DNA of 64,000 nucleotides from Streptomyces sp. NBC_00448. Lineage in GTDB: Bacteria > Actinomycetota > Actinomycetes > Streptomycetales > Streptomycetaceae. Where the stretch lies: the NCBI RefSeq assembly GCF_036014115.1, contig NZ_CP107913.1:6379501-6443500 (forward strand). Reading direction: 5' to 3'. This document shows, piece after piece, positions 36,554 through 46,241 of the stretch. Made by a program: the position numbers and the translations under genes. Numbering within the stretch: the stretch's first letter is position 1; each line of letters opens with the position of its first letter. A model generated the notes under the pieces. It did no database searches. It saw only the letters and a program-made list of their open reading frames with translations, and was not told where the DNA came from.

Positions 36554-36748
36554 GTGGCACTCTCGATTTCGGCGGTGCTGCTGCTGCTAGTCATCGTGTT
36601 CCTGCTGATCCGCCGATCGGGGCTCAAGGCGGGACACGCGGTGGCCTGTACGTTGCTCGGCTTCTACCTTGCCAGTTCCTCGTGGGCGCCCCAGATCACC
36701 GACCTCACCAGCAACGTGGCGCAGACGATCTCCAACATCAAGATCTGA
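36554..36748 (+). CDS. Small one- or two-helix membrane protein, unknown
   Basis: 64 aa. GTG at 36554 has AGGAGGTGA upstream. Residues 1-18 (ALSISAVLLLLVIVFLLI) form a membrane helix; RRSGLKAGH is a short basic loop, then GHAVACTLLGFYLASSSWA could be a second helix, and the tail TSNVAQTISNIKI is polar. A possible -10, TATGAT, lies at 36478-36483 in the divergent gap from the S9 peptidase gene. The family is not recognised. Its strong ribosome binding site and clean boundaries argue it is real. Confidence 0.78.
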   Translation: MALSISAVLLLLVIVFLLIRRSGLKAGHAVACTLLGFYLASSSWAPQITDLTSNVAQTISNIKI

Positions 36749-36820
36749 CGGTCATACCGGCGGGCAGGCGGACGGCGGGCAGCAGCGGCGGCCGCTGCCC
36801 GGGTCCGGTGGGCGGAGCCG

Positions 36821-36826
36821 TAGGCT
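36821..36826 (+). promoter_or_regulatory. Leaderless-type -10 box (TAGGCT) of mshB
   Basis: TAGGCT is followed by 6 nt and the mshB ATG. No ribosome binding site occurs in that interval. Confidence 0.6.
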
Positions 36827-36832
36827 TCGACC

Positions 36833-37729
36833 ATGACCGATGCTCCCGACGGCCCTCCTGAGCGGCGCCTGCTGTTCGTCCACGCCCACCCGGACGACGA
36901 GACGATCAACAACGGCGCCACCATGGCCAAGTACGCGGCCGAGGGGGCCCTCGTCACCCTCGTCACCTGCACCCTCGGTGAGGAGGGCGAGGTCATTCCG
37001 CCGGAGCTGGCCCATCTCGCCGCGGACCGCGACGACACCCTGGGCGAGCACCGGATCGGCGAACTGGCTTCCGCCATGGCCGCGTTGGGCGTCACCGACC
37101 ACCGCTTCCTGGGCGGCCCCGGCCGCTACCGGGACTCCGGGATGATGGGCGTCGCCCAGAACGACGATCCGGCCTGCCTGTGGCGCGCCGACCTGGACGA
37201 GGCGGCCGGCCACCTCGCCGACGTCATCCTGGAGGTGCGCCCCCAGGTCCTGGTGACCTACGACGACAACGGCGGCTACGGTCACCCGGACCACATCCAG
37301 GCGCACCGCGTCGCCATGCGCGGCTACGAACTCGCCGCCGACCGCGGCCACCGGATCGACCGCGTCTACGAGATCTGCACGCCCCGCTCGGTCGTGCAGG
37401 CCGGCTTCGACCGGCTCGCCGCCGAGGGCCGGGACTTCCCCTTCGAGGGCGTCGCGACCCCGGACGACGTCCCCGGCGTGGTCGACGACGCGCTCGTCAC
37501 CGCGTCGGTCGACGGCTCGGCCTACGCCGACCGCAAGACCGCCGCGATGCGGGCGCACGCCACCCAGATCGCCGTCGACGGCCCCTTCTTCGCGCTCTCC
37601 AACGACCTCGGCCAGCCGTTCTTCGCCGTCGAGTACTACCGGCAGGTGCGAGGCGAGTCCACCGGCCGCGCGGACGACCTGTTCGGCGCGGGAGCAGAGG
37701 CCGCCGAGGCGCCCGGCGGTGCGCGATGA
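36833..37729 (+). CDS. mshB: N-acetyl-GlcN-Ins deacetylase of mycothiol synthesis
   Basis: 298 aa. PIG-L/LmbE-fold zinc deacetylase: VHAHPDDET at residues 17-24 supplies Zn ligands His19 and Asp22 and the base Asp21; GHPDH at ~150-154 supplies His151. The reaction removes the acetyl group from GlcNAc-inositol, the second dedicated step towards mycothiol, the main low-molecular-weight thiol of actinobacteria. The ATG is preceded only by a TAGGCT box, so translation is probably leaderless. It overlaps the next gene by ATGA. The Ala/Gly-rich C-terminal tail is disordered. Confidence 0.95.
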   Translation: MTDAPDGPPERRLLFVHAHPDDETINNGATMAKYAAEGALVTLVTCTLGEEGEVIPPELAHLAADRDDTLGEHRIGELASAMAALGVTDHRFLGGPGRYRDSGMMGVAQNDDPACLWRADLDEAAGHLADVILEVRPQVLVTYDDNGGYGHPDHIQAHRVAMRGYELAADRGHRIDRVYEICTPRSVVQAGFDRLAAEGRDFPFEGVATPDDVPGVVDDALVTASVDGSAYADRKTAAMRAHATQIAVDGPFFALSNDLGQPFFAVEYYRQVRGESTGRADDLFGAGAEAAEAPGGAR

Positions 37730-38163
37730 GCCGCCCCGCCGCCGGCCGCGGTCCGGCCCCGTCCCGTACGCCGATGATCCGGCCGCTGTCCAGCAACCCG
37801 CGGGGGACGCAAGGCGCCCGGATCGCCGGGTACTTCGGCCTCGCCGTGCTCGCGGTGGCCATCGCGGTGGCCGGCGCCCTCGTGCAGGCCGCCTGGGAGC
37901 CCGGTGGGCTGCTGCTGGCGCTCGCCGGGTGCGTGGCGGCCTTCTACGGCGGCGGGAAGCTCACCGGCACCCGCCTGGGCACCGTGGTGCCCGCCGCGGT
38001 CTGGCTGGTGTGCGTGATCCTGCTCAGCGGCTCCCAGCCGGAGGGCGACTTCCTGCTCGCCGCCGGCATCGGGCCGTACATCTACCTGCTCGGCGGGGCG
38101 CTGTCGGCGGTGATCTGCGCCACGCTGCCCCAAGTACCCTCATCCGGCACGAATAGGGCCTGA
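37726..38163 (+). CDS. Four-helix membrane protein coupled to mshB (DUF6113-like)
   Basis: 145 aa. The ATG overlaps the mshB stop codon (ATGA), so translation is coupled. After a basic, disordered N-terminus (~1-28) there are about four hydrophobic helices ([63 protein letters not shown]). A later start at the ATG of MIRPLSS is possible. No catalytic motif is visible. Its neighbour in mycobacteria is also a small membrane protein directly after mshB, which suggests a conserved but unexplained partnership. Confidence 0.82.
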   Translation: MSRPAAGRGPAPSRTPMIRPLSSNPRGTQGARIAGYFGLAVLAVAIAVAGALVQAAWEPGGLLLALAGCVAAFYGGGKLTGTRLGTVVPAAVWLVCVILLSGSQPEGDFLLAAGIGPYIYLLGGALSAVICATLPQVPSSGTNRA

Positions 38164-38315
38164 CTTGGCGGGCAGGGGCCGACGCATGGTTGGGTGTGCC
38201 CCAGCGTTCCGCCGGACCGCAGTCGCCTCCGCGCACAGGTCGGTATGGTGGGTGCGCCGGCGAGCCGCCTGCCAAGTGATGTGTCGGGCGGCGTGGCTAA
38301 CCGGGAGAGCCTCCT

Positions 38316-40847
38316 TTGAGTCGTGAAACTGACAGTTCGTCCTCCGGTCCCCAGGGACGCGGCGGTGCCGCGTACCCGTCAGGGACCCCGCCTTACGGCC
38401 CCCGCCCCTTCCCGTCGCTGCACCCGCAGGAGCGGCCGCGTCCGGCAGGCCAGGAGCAGGACGGCGCCGAAGCGGCCGAGCAGGGCACGGACGCGGACGC
38501 GGCCGGCGAGCCCAGGACCGAGACGACGCTGACCACCCGGATCAGGATCAACATCCCCGGCTCCCGGCCGATCCCGCCGGTCGTCATGCGCACCACCGTC
38601 GAGGAGGGCGCCGCGGCCCCCGCGGCCGGACCGCAGGGCGCGGGCGCCCCGGACACCGCCGCCCCGGGCACCGCGGGCGCCTCCGCCGGTGAACCGCCCG
38701 CCGACGGCGGGCAGGGCGGCGAAGCTCCGCAGGAGCGGGCGGAGAAGAAGGAGAAGACCAGCGACTGGTTCGCGCCGCGCAAGCCGGTCGGCCCCACGGG
38801 CTCGGGTACGGGCTCGGTCGCCGGTACGGGCGCGGGTTCCGCTCCGGGTACGGGCTCCGGTTCCGGCTCGGCCGCGGGTTCCGGTGCGGGCGACGGCTTC
38901 CCGAACGACGGTTTCCCGGGGGAGGGTTTCCCGGGCGACGGTTTCCCGAACGACGGTTTCCCGGGCGGCGGCCCCGGCTTCGGCACGGACACCGGCGCGG
39001 CTCCCGGCGGCGGTTCGGGTCAGGCCCCGACGGGCTTCCCGCCGGGCGCGGGGGCGACCGGCGACGGCTTCTCCGAGGGCTTCTCCGGCGACGGCTTCCA
39101 GGGCGACTTCCAGCGTGGCGGTGCGCCCGGCAACGGGACGGCCGGCGGCGGCTTCACGGTGCCGCCGGTGCGGTCCCCGGGCGGCGGCGACGCACCGGAC
39201 GCCGGGTCCCCGGTCGCGGACGGCTTCTTCGGCGCGGGCACTCCCGCCGGGGGCACCCCGCGCGCGGACGACCCCTTCGCGGGGCCGTACGCCGAGCAGT
39301 TCGCCGAGCCGTTCACCGACTCCGACACCGGTACGCAGCAGATTCCGCAGGCGTTCCTGCCGCCGCCGGTGGGCTCGCCGTTCGACGACGCCCCGGCCGC
39401 GCGCGGCCCGCACGACACGCCGTCGGGCGGGTTCGCCTCGCCCTTCGAGACCCCCGCGGGCGCCGAGGGCCGCGCCGAACCCGGCTCCGGGCCGGCGCCG
39501 TTCGGCACCGAGGACTTCCCGCCCGGGGTGCCGCGGGGCATCCCCACCGACCCGTTCGCGCCCGGCGGCGGCGGCGCCGCGCCGCTGCCGCCGCCCGCCG
39601 GGGCCACCACCGGCCCGGCCACCGGTGACATGCGGGTGCCGCCGATCGGCGGCGACACCGGCGAGCACGCCTTCCGCCCGCCGGCCCCGGCCGGTTCCGA
39701 GCCGCCCCGGCGGCGGGGCGCCGGCGACACCCTGGTCGGCGGCATCCCGCCGGTGCCGTCGGGGGAGGGCCCCGGGCGCGCCGCGGGCGGCCCCGGAGCG
39801 GTGCCGCCGCCCGGACCCGGTGCCCCCGGGTCCGTCCCGCCGCCAGGACCCGCGGCGCCGTCCACGCCGGCCACCCCGGCGAAGTCGGCCAAGCCGGTCA
39901 AGAAGGGCCGCTCCAAGCTCGCGCTGCTCGGTGTCGCGGTCGTCGGCGCCGCCGTCCTCGCGTACGGCGCCGGGCTGCTGATGAACCACTCCGACGTGCC
40001 GAAGGGCACCACCGTGCTCGGCGTGGACATCGGCAACACCAGCCAGGCGACGGCCGTCAAGAAGCTGAACCACGCGCTCGGCAACCGGGGCACCGCGGCT
40101 CTCACCGTCACCGTCGACGGCAAGCAGCACTCGCTCAAGCCGTCGATCGCGGGCCTGTCCATCGACACCGACGCCACCGTCCGCAAGGTGGCGCACTCCG
40201 ACTACAACCCGGTCTCGGTGGTCGGCTCGCTCTTCGGCCAGACCCGGGTCACGGACCCGGTGATAGTCGTCGACCAGGACAAGCTCAAGGCGGCGCTGAC
40301 GACGGTCGCGGGGCCGTCGAGCCAGGGCACGGACGGCATGGTGCGCTTCACCGACGGCAAGGCCGTCGCGGTGCCCGGCAAGCCCAGCCAGTCCGTCGAC
40401 GTGAACGCCGCCGCGACCCAGGTCTCCGCGGCCTACCGGCTGCGGGCCGAGTCCGGCCGCAACACCCCGATCGACCTCCGGGCCACCACCGTGCAGCCGA
40501 AGGTCACCCAGGCCACGCTGGACAAGGCGGTCAACGGCTTCGGCAAGACCGCGATGATGGGTCCGGTGCACATCCTGGCCGGGGGCCAGGACCTGCCGTT
40601 CAACAAGACGCTGCCGCAGTTCCTCACCATGCAGGCCACGCCGGACGGCCAACTCGCCCCGCACATCGACCTGAAGGCGCTCCAGGCGCTGTACGGCAAC
40701 TCCTTCGACGGGGTGCTGCTGAAGCGCGGCAACGGATCGAAGACCGCGGTCACCCCGCAGGACGTCGCCACCGCGCTGATCCAGGCGCTGAACTCCAAGA
40801 CCGTCGCCGGGCGCAGCGTGACGCTTCAGGACGCGGTCCAGCAGTAG
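38316..40847 (+). CDS. Low-complexity cytoplasmic tail, one membrane helix and external PG-binding-like domain
   Basis: 843 aa. TTG at 38316 has GGGAG 8 nt upstream. Residues 1-520 are Gly/Pro/Ala/Asp-rich and probably disordered, including perfect 15-nt tandem repeats (38895-38969) coding FPNDG/FPGEG/FPGDG units. A basic stretch KPVKKGRSK precedes a membrane helix (~533-555, LALLGVAVVGAAVLAYGAGLLM). The exterior (~560-843) has two copies of a PG_binding_4-like module as found upstream of VanW domains (GTTVLGVDIGNTSQATAVKKL is typical of the family), but no VanW or L,D-transpeptidase domain. A structural role in the cell wall or at its interface is plausible. Confidence 0.85.
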   Translation: MSRETDSSSSGPQGRGGAAYPSGTPPYGPRPFPSLHPQERPRPAGQEQDGAEAAEQGTDADAAGEPRTETTLTTRIRINIPGSRPIPPVVMRTTVEEGAAAPAAGPQGAGAPDTAAPGTAGASAGEPPADGGQGGEAPQERAEKKEKTSDWFAPRKPVGPTGSGTGSVAGTGAGSAPGTGSGSGSAAGSGAGDGFPNDGFPGEGFPGDGFPNDGFPGGGPGFGTDTGAAPGGGSGQAPTGFPPGAGATGDGFSEGFSGDGFQGDFQRGGAPGNGTAGGGFTVPPVRSPGGGDAPDAGSPVADGFFGAGTPAGGTPRADDPFAGPYAEQFAEPFTDSDTGTQQIPQAFLPPPVGSPFDDAPAARGPHDTPSGGFASPFETPAGAEGRAEPGSGPAPFGTEDFPPGVPRGIPTDPFAPGGGGAAPLPPPAGATTGPATGDMRVPPIGGDTGEHAFRPPAPAGSEPPRRRGAGDTLVGGIPPVPSGEGPGRAAGGPGAVPPPGPGAPGSVPPPGPAAPSTPATPAKSAKPVKKGRSKLALLGVAVVGAAVLAYGAGLLMNHSDVPKGTTVLGVDIGNTSQATAVKKLNHALGNRGTAALTVTVDGKQHSLKPSIAGLSIDTDATVRKVAHSDYNPVSVVGSLFGQTRVTDPVIVVDQDKLKAALTTVAGPSSQGTDGMVRFTDGKAVAVPGKPSQSVDVNAAATQVSAAYRLRAESGRNTPIDLRATTVQPKVTQATLDKAVNGFGKTAMMGPVHILAGGQDLPFNKTLPQFLTMQATPDGQLAPHIDLKALQALYGNSFDGVLLKRGNGSKTAVTPQDVATALIQALNSKTVAGRSVTLQDAVQQ
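38895..38969 (+). repeat. Five in-frame 15-bp tandem repeats
   Basis: Units begin at 38895, 38910, 38925, 38940 and 38955; consensus GGTTTCCCGGGCGAC encodes GFPGD. Units 1 and 4 differ by one base, as do others. Degenerate copies continue near 39055-39115. Repeat number is likely to vary between strains by slippage. Confidence 0.9.
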
Positions 40848-40886
40848 GAGCACGCAGGAGCCGGTAAGAGCCGTCAGGAACCGGGA

Positions 40887-40936
40887 GGAGCCGCCCCTCG
40901 GCCGGCCCTCGCGGGCCGGCTCCTGCGGGCGGCTCC
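40887..40936. terminator. Bidirectional nested hairpin
   Basis: Outer arms GGAGCCGCCC (40887-40896) and GGGCGGCTCC (40927-40936); inner arms GCCGGCCC (40901-40908) and GGGCCGGC (40913-40920). It lies between the convergent genes ending at 40847 and 40951. Confidence 0.82.
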
Positions 40937-40950
40937 CCGGGCCGGGCCCC

Positions 40951-41907
40951 TCAGCCGCGCTGCCACCAGTGGCGCCTGCGGCGGGGGGCCAGCGCGTGGA
41001 TGGCGGAGCGCAGTTCGGCGAAGGCCACCACGGTCGCCGGCGCGTCGGGCCCGCCCGCGCCCGGCAGCGCCACCCCCAGGCAGAGCAGCTTCAACTGCTC
41101 GTCGGGCAGCGGCAGGGCGGCGAAGACCGGCGAGCCGTCGAAGCCGGTGGGCAGCTGACCCGACCAGGTCAGCGGCGCGTCGGGGGCCGCCCGGCGCACC
41201 TCGCCCGCCAGCAGCGCCTGCGGTCGGTCGGGGTGCGCGGAGGCGCCGCTGTCGTCGGCCTCGTGACCGAGGACGTACGCGGGCAGCGGGTCGTCGCCGA
41301 TCGCCGCGATGTCGTCGGGCTGCGCGGCGAGCCCGTCGGTGATCTCCTGGGTGTCCCAGCGCCAGCCCTTGCGTTCGGCGTGCAGGTGCAGGTCGACGGT
41401 GGGCATCACCGCGACCCCGAGGCCGTCGAGCACCGTCCAGCGCTTGGCGAAGCCGCCCATCACCAGCTCGTCGAGCGGCTGTTCCGGGTCGGTGAGGTCG
41501 CCGCGCAGCGTCCACTGCCCGATCTCGAAGCGGGTGCGGGGCGCGGCCGTGACGAGGTACTGCCGGATGACCTCGTGGTCACCGCCGGTCTCGATCAGGT
41601 CGTTGTACCAGAAGGCGGTGGCGAAGCTCAGGTCCGCGCGGGCCGCCTGGAACGGCAGCGTCGCGCGGGCGGCGACCTGGAGTACGGAGTCCGGGACGAG
41701 GCTGCCGGCGACCACCGCGGCCGAGTGGGCGAAGCCGGGTTCGCCGAGGTCCGGTGCGGCGGCGCCGTGCTCGGGCTCCGGTCCCGCGGTCGCGTCGACG
41801 CCCTCGCCGTCGGTGTCCGCGGCGGGCGCGGCTCCGGCGGCTTCGGGATCTTCGGGGATCGGCTGGCTCGGCGCGGGGATCTCGGGGATCTCGGGGGTCT
41901 CGGGCAC
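40951..41907 (-). CDS. Unknown protein, 318 aa
   Basis: GTG at 41907 is preceded by TAGGGT and 7 nt, a leaderless-type start; the open frame to 42003 lies inside the kinase gene. The first ~65 residues are Pro/Glu-rich and disordered (PETPEIPEIPAPSQPIPEDP). The remainder is a soluble mixed alpha/beta protein ending in a basic tail APRRRRHWWQRG. No signal peptide, membrane helix or catalytic motif is seen and I do not recognise the family. It follows the histidine kinase by only 13 nt but appears to have its own promoter. Confidence 0.78.
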   Translation of the reverse strand: MPETPEIPEIPAPSQPIPEDPEAAGAAPAADTDGEGVDATAGPEPEHGAAAPDLGEPGFAHSAAVVAGSLVPDSVLQVAARATLPFQAARADLSFATAFWYNDLIETGGDHEVIRQYLVTAAPRTRFEIGQWTLRGDLTDPEQPLDELVMGGFAKRWTVLDGLGVAVMPTVDLHLHAERKGWRWDTQEITDGLAAQPDDIAAIGDDPLPAYVLGHEADDSGASAHPDRPQALLAGEVRRAAPDAPLTWSGQLPTGFDGSPVFAALPLPDEQLKLLCLGVALPGAGGPDAPATVVAFAELRSAIHALAPRRRRHWWQRG

Positions 41908-41914
41908 AGCCCGG

Positions 41915-41920
41915 ACCCTA
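41915..41920 (-). promoter_or_regulatory. Leaderless-type -10 box (TAGGGT)
   Basis: TAGGGT on the minus strand lies directly after the kinase stop codon and 7 nt before the GTG at 41907. Confidence 0.5.
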
Positions 41921-43213
41921 CTACTCGCCGTTCGGCGGCTGTTTCGCACCCACCGGCGCCGCGGCGAGCGGCACCGTCGCGGTGAGCGTGAAGCCGCCGT
42001 CACCTGCCCGGGAGGTCTTCAGGCTGCCGCCCGCGAGGATCAGCCGCTCGCCCAGCCCGGTCAGGCCGTTGCCCGGCGGGCGGGAGCCGTCCGGCCCGCG
42101 CCCGTCGTCGGAGACGGTCAGTGTCGCGCTGCCGCCGCCCGTCTCCAGGGCCACCACACAGGTCGTCGCGCCGCTGTGCCGTATGACGTTGGTCGCCGCC
42201 TCGCGCAGCGCCCAGGCCAGCGCGCCCTCCCCGGCCGGGGTGAGGCCCTCGATCCGGTCGGGCACGTGCAGCCGGGCCGAGACGCCCGCCGCGGCCAGCG
42301 CGCTGCGGGCCGAGGCGACCTCGGCGGCCATGGTGGGGCGCCGGTAGCCGCTGACCGCCTCGCGCACGTCCACCAGCGCCTGGCGGCTGACCGACTCGAT
42401 GTCGGCGACCTGCTGGGCGGCGTCCCGCGGCCGGTCCGGCAGCATCCGTCCGGCCAGTTCGCTCTTCAGGGTGATCAGCGACAGCGAGTGCCCGAGCAGG
42501 TCGTGCAGGTCGCGGGCGAGCCGCAGCCGCTCCTCGGTCGCGGCCAGCTGCGCCACGGTGTCCCGGGCGGAGCGCAACTCCCGCATGGTCCGGACGAGCT
42601 GCTGCACGCCGATCATCGCGAACCCGCCGAGCAGGGCGGGCACCAGCAGCGACGGGTAGAGCGTGCCGTGCGGATCGACGACCGCCCCGGTCGCGGCGAG
42701 CAGCGCCGCCGAGAGCGGGACCGCCCACCGCGAGTCCTTGCCGGGCAGCGCCGCCCCGCACGCCACCCCCACGTACACGAACAGCACCAGCCAGTTCTTG
42801 CCGAGCAGGGCCGACAGCGCCAGTGCCAAGGAGGCGAGCGCGACCAGCAGGGCGTACACCCAGGGCTGGGGCGGCCCGGGGTTGTTGGTGCGGAAGAAGG
42901 CCAGCACCAGGTACCCGGCGACGAACACGATCAGGCCGAAGGCGGCCGGGACGACGGCGGCGAGCGAGTGGCTGCCGTTGGCCAGGTCGCTCACCGGGGA
43001 GGCCAGGTAGAGCAGCCAGATGCCGATCCACATCAGCTTGATCATCGCCTGCCGGCGGTTCTCCGGCGGCCGGCCCATCGGGCTGGTGTCGGCGTCCTCC
43101 ACCTCCTGCCGCCACTTCGGCCACGGCTCGCCGCCGTCCTCGGGTACGGCGCCGGGACCGCCGCCCTGCCGGGCGCCGTCCCCGGCGCGGCGGCGCCACC
43201 ACTCGCCGGTCAT
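41921..43213 (-). CDS. DesK/NarL-type sensor histidine kinase
   Basis: 430 aa, ATG at 43213, 4 nt after the ABC permease stop. About five or six membrane helices lie between residues 58 and 205. The HisKA_3 dimerisation box RDLHDLLGHSLSLI puts the phospho-acceptor at His237. The ATP-binding domain has ALREAATNVIRHSGA (N box) and SDDGRG plus GNGLTGLGERL (G boxes). There is no large extracellular domain, so it probably senses the membrane or the adjacent exporter. The likely partner is the LuxR-type regulator at 45513-46127, on the other side of the divergent promoter region. Three genes (ATPase, permease, kinase) form one operon. Confidence 0.93.
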   Translation of the reverse strand: MTGEWWRRRAGDGARQGGGPGAVPEDGGEPWPKWRQEVEDADTSPMGRPPENRRQAMIKLMWIGIWLLYLASPVSDLANGSHSLAAVVPAAFGLIVFVAGYLVLAFFRTNNPGPPQPWVYALLVALASLALALSALLGKNWLVLFVYVGVACGAALPGKDSRWAVPLSAALLAATGAVVDPHGTLYPSLLVPALLGGFAMIGVQQLVRTMRELRSARDTVAQLAATEERLRLARDLHDLLGHSLSLITLKSELAGRMLPDRPRDAAQQVADIESVSRQALVDVREAVSGYRRPTMAAEVASARSALAAAGVSARLHVPDRIEGLTPAGEGALAWALREAATNVIRHSGATTCVVALETGGGSATLTVSDDGRGPDGSRPPGNGLTGLGERLILAGGSLKTSRAGDGGFTLTATVPLAAAPVGAKQPPNGE

Positions 43214-43217
43214 ACGG

Positions 43218-43954
43218 TCACGCCTTCCGGGTGTCCTTGCGGTAGAGCCAGGCCGCCGCCCCCGCGAAGAGCAGCAGATAGACGACGAGGACGCTGACGT
43301 CCTTGGCGTGCGGGGCGTTCCCCACCTCGATCGCCTGGCTCAGGGCCACGTACGGCCGCGCCGGGAGGTAGCCGGCGAGGTTCTGCAACCACTGCGGGAA
43401 ACTGTAGATCGGCACCCACAGGCCGCCCAGGACCGCCAGGCCGAAGTAGAACAGCATGGAGATCGGCCGGGCCACGTCGGCGGTGGCCAGGTAGCCGATC
43501 GCCACCCCGAGCGCGGCGAAGACCAGGCTGCCCGCCCAGGTGCTGAAGGCGATCGCCACCCACTGCCAGGTGTCCATCCGGACGCTCTTCACGAGTCCGC
43601 CGATGAGCAGCACGACCAGGATCGACGGCAGGCTCACCGTGGCCGCCGACGCGACCTTCGCGGTGACGTAGCCGCGGCCGGGCAGCGCGGTCAGCCGCAG
43701 CTGCCGCACCCAGCCCTTCTCCCGCTCCCGCGCGATCCGTTCGGCGTTGCCCATCAGCACCGCCGTCATCGCGCCGAACGCGGCCATCGAGACCATCAGG
43801 TAGGCCACCGCCGACAGCCCGTTGTCGCCGACGGTGTCGCTCTTCTTGTAGCTCAGGCTGATCGCCAGGAAGAGGAACGCCGGGTAGAGCACCGAGAAGA
43901 ACATGAACTTGCGGTTCCGCAGGGTGCGGGTGATCTCCAGCCGGATCAGCGTCG

Positions 43955-43958
<4 letters not shown>
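43218..43958 (-). CDS. ABC-2 type exporter permease
   Basis: 246 aa. The ATG overlaps the ATPase stop (ATGA). Six membrane helices: RKFMFFSVLYPAFLFLAISL near the N-terminus, then MVSMAAFGAMTAVLMG, a cytoplasmic loop IAREREKGWVRQLRLTALPG typical of ABC-2 permeases, and further helices to the C-terminus. With its ATPase it forms a DrrAB/NatAB-like exporter. Such pairs next to DesK-type systems often export lipids, drugs or peptide antibiotics or confer resistance to them; the substrate here is unknown. Confidence 0.92.
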
Positions 43959-44926
<968 letters not shown>

Positions 44927-44985
44927 GGCACCACTGTGGTCCGAGGAGGAGGCCCGGCGGCAGTGTGTACGGTCGTGACATCCGC

Positions 44986-44999
44986 ATGACAGATGTCAT
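44986..44999. promoter_or_regulatory. Dyad ATGACA-GA-TGTCAT, candidate operator of the two-component system
   Basis: Perfect 6-bp arms with a 2-nt centre in the gap between the divergent exporter operon and the SnoaL-like gene. It overlaps a second dyad TGACATC (44976-44982) / GATGTCA (44992-44998). NarL/DesR-type regulators bind such interrupted palindromes. Confidence 0.6.
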
Positions 45000-45133
45000 A
45001 CGGCGCCGGTGCCGCGAACGGCTCCCCGCCGGTTTCCGGCCGGTTTCCGGTTCGCCCCGGCCGGTTCCCCGTCCGCCCCCCCGGTCGGCCCATACGGTGC
45101 GTGACCTGGCCCGCGGGCCCTCGTTGAGCGGGC

Positions 45134-45463
45134 ATGACCAGCGCCGAGCCCCTGCCGATCCCCATCGCCGCAGCTCTGGAGGCGGCGAGCGCGGGGAACA
45201 CCGAGGACTTCCTTGCCGCGTTCGCGCCGGACGGCGCCGTGGACGACTGGGGCCGGATCTTCCGCGGCCACGACGCCGTCCGGGAGTGGAGCGACGCCGA
45301 GTTCATCGGCAGGCAGGTCACCCTCCGGGTCACCGGCACCCGCACCGAAGGCGACACCACGACGGTCTCCGCCGAGGTCGGCGGCAACGGCTTCAACGGC
45401 CCCTCCGACTTCGCCTTCACCGTCTTCGACAACCACATCGCCCTCATGCGCATCACCGGGTGA
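45134..45463 (+). CDS. SnoaL/NTF2-like small protein
   Basis: 109 aa, ATG at 45134 with only a weak upstream GAGCGGG. The pattern ALEAASAGNTEDFLAAFAPDGAVDDWGRIFRGHDAVREW is the alpha+beta cone of the SnoaL-like (NTF2) fold; the later strands QVTLRVTGTRTEGDTTTVSAEV and DFAFTVFDNHIALMRI complete the sheet. Members bind small hydrophobic ligands or act as simple hydrolases or isomerases. No residue reveals a specific activity. It lies between the divergent exporter operon and the response regulator gene. Confidence 0.85.
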   Translation: MTSAEPLPIPIAAALEAASAGNTEDFLAAFAPDGAVDDWGRIFRGHDAVREWSDAEFIGRQVTLRVTGTRTEGDTTTVSAEVGGNGFNGPSDFAFTVFDNHIALMRITG

Positions 45464-45500
45464 CGCCCCTCCCGGGCCGGACCCCGCCGAGCGGAGCCGC

Positions 45501-45506
45501 TACCCT
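45501..45506 (+). promoter_or_regulatory. Leaderless-type -10 box (TACCCT) of the response regulator
   Basis: TACCCT is followed by GCCGGG and the GTG at 45513. It suggests the regulator gene has its own promoter, separate from the SnoaL-like gene. Confidence 0.55.
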
Positions 45507-45512
45507 GCCGGG

Positions 45513-46127
45513 GTGACGGGGATGATCCGAGTGCTGCTGGCCGACGACCAGTCGATGGTCAGGGAGGCGCTGGCCACGCTGCTCGGGCTGGAGGCGGACA
45601 TCGAGGTCGTCGCGCAGGTGGCGCGGGGCGACGAGGTGGTGGCCGCCGTGCTGGAGCACCGGCCGGACGTGGCGCTGCTGGACATCGAGATGCCCGGGAT
45701 GACCGGGATCGAGGCGGCGGGGCTGCTCCGGAAGGCGGCTCCCGGGGTGAAGGTCGTCATCGTGACGACCTTCGGCCGGCCCGGATACCTGCGGCGCGCG
45801 ATGGAGTCGGGGGCGGAGGCGTTCCTCGTGAAGGACGCGCCCGCCGCGCAACTCGCCGACGCGGTACGGCGGGTGCTCCAGGGGGAGCGGGTGATCGACC
45901 CCTCGCTGGCCGCGGCCGCGCTGGCCGAGGGCGCGGACCCGCTGACCGGGCGGGAGCGGGAAGTGCTCAACGCCGCCGCCGACGGTTCGGTGAACGCGGA
46001 GATCGCGCGGCGGCTGCTGCTGTCCGAGGGCACGGTGCGCAACTACCTCTCCACCGCGATCCAGAAGACCGGCGCGCGCAACCGGGCGGAGGCCGTCCTC
46101 ATCGCCCGCGAGAAGGGGTGGCTGTGA
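45513..46127 (+). CDS. NarL/LuxR-type response regulator
   Basis: 204 aa from GTG at 45513, chosen because TACCCT lies 6 nt upstream; ATG at 45522 would remove three residues. The receiver domain has acidic pair Asp11-Asp12, phospho-acceptor Asp57 (ALLDIEMPGM), Thr in VIVTTFG and Lys in FLVKDAP. The C-terminal LuxR helix-turn-helix reads DPLTGREREVLNAAADGSVNAEIARRL then SEGTVRNYLSTAIQKTGA. It probably receives phosphate from the DesK-type kinase at 41921-43213 and acts at the dyad at 44986-44999. Confidence 0.93.
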   Translation: MTGMIRVLLADDQSMVREALATLLGLEADIEVVAQVARGDEVVAAVLEHRPDVALLDIEMPGMTGIEAAGLLRKAAPGVKVVIVTTFGRPGYLRRAMESGAEAFLVKDAPAAQLADAVRRVLQGERVIDPSLAAAALAEGADPLTGREREVLNAAADGSVNAEIARRLLLSEGTVRNYLSTAIQKTGARNRAEAVLIAREKGWL

Positions 46128-46128
46128 C

Positions 46129-46235
46129 CCGCCGGGGTGCCCCGTCCGCGTAGTCGCGGGTGGCTGGTCGCTGGGGGCACCCCCTCTGGGGGGGAGTTCC
46201 CCGCGCCCCTGAACTTGCTCGGCTCCTCCCCCGAA
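46129..46235. repeat. Dispersed intergenic repeat, copy 1
   Basis: Lies between convergent genes. It contains GGTGGCTGGTCGCTGGG, GTTCCCCGCGCCCCTG and a trailing CGGCTCCTCCC, words shared with the copies near 49950 and 51040. It folds as a 10-bp stem (46134-46143 with 46174-46183) around a small CCGCG/CGCGG hairpin and may double as a terminator. Confidence 0.65.
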
Positions 46236-46241
46236 AGAAGG

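Noticed and set aside
38895-38969. Regular 15-bp repeats as a CRISPR-like array
   Set aside because: Repeats are contiguous without spacers and in frame with a coding sequence; no cas genes are present.
38379-40853. Minus-strand frame of 824 codons
   Set aside because: Mirror of the low-complexity plus-strand gene; the plus strand has the membrane helix, PG-binding-like modules and a ribosome binding site.
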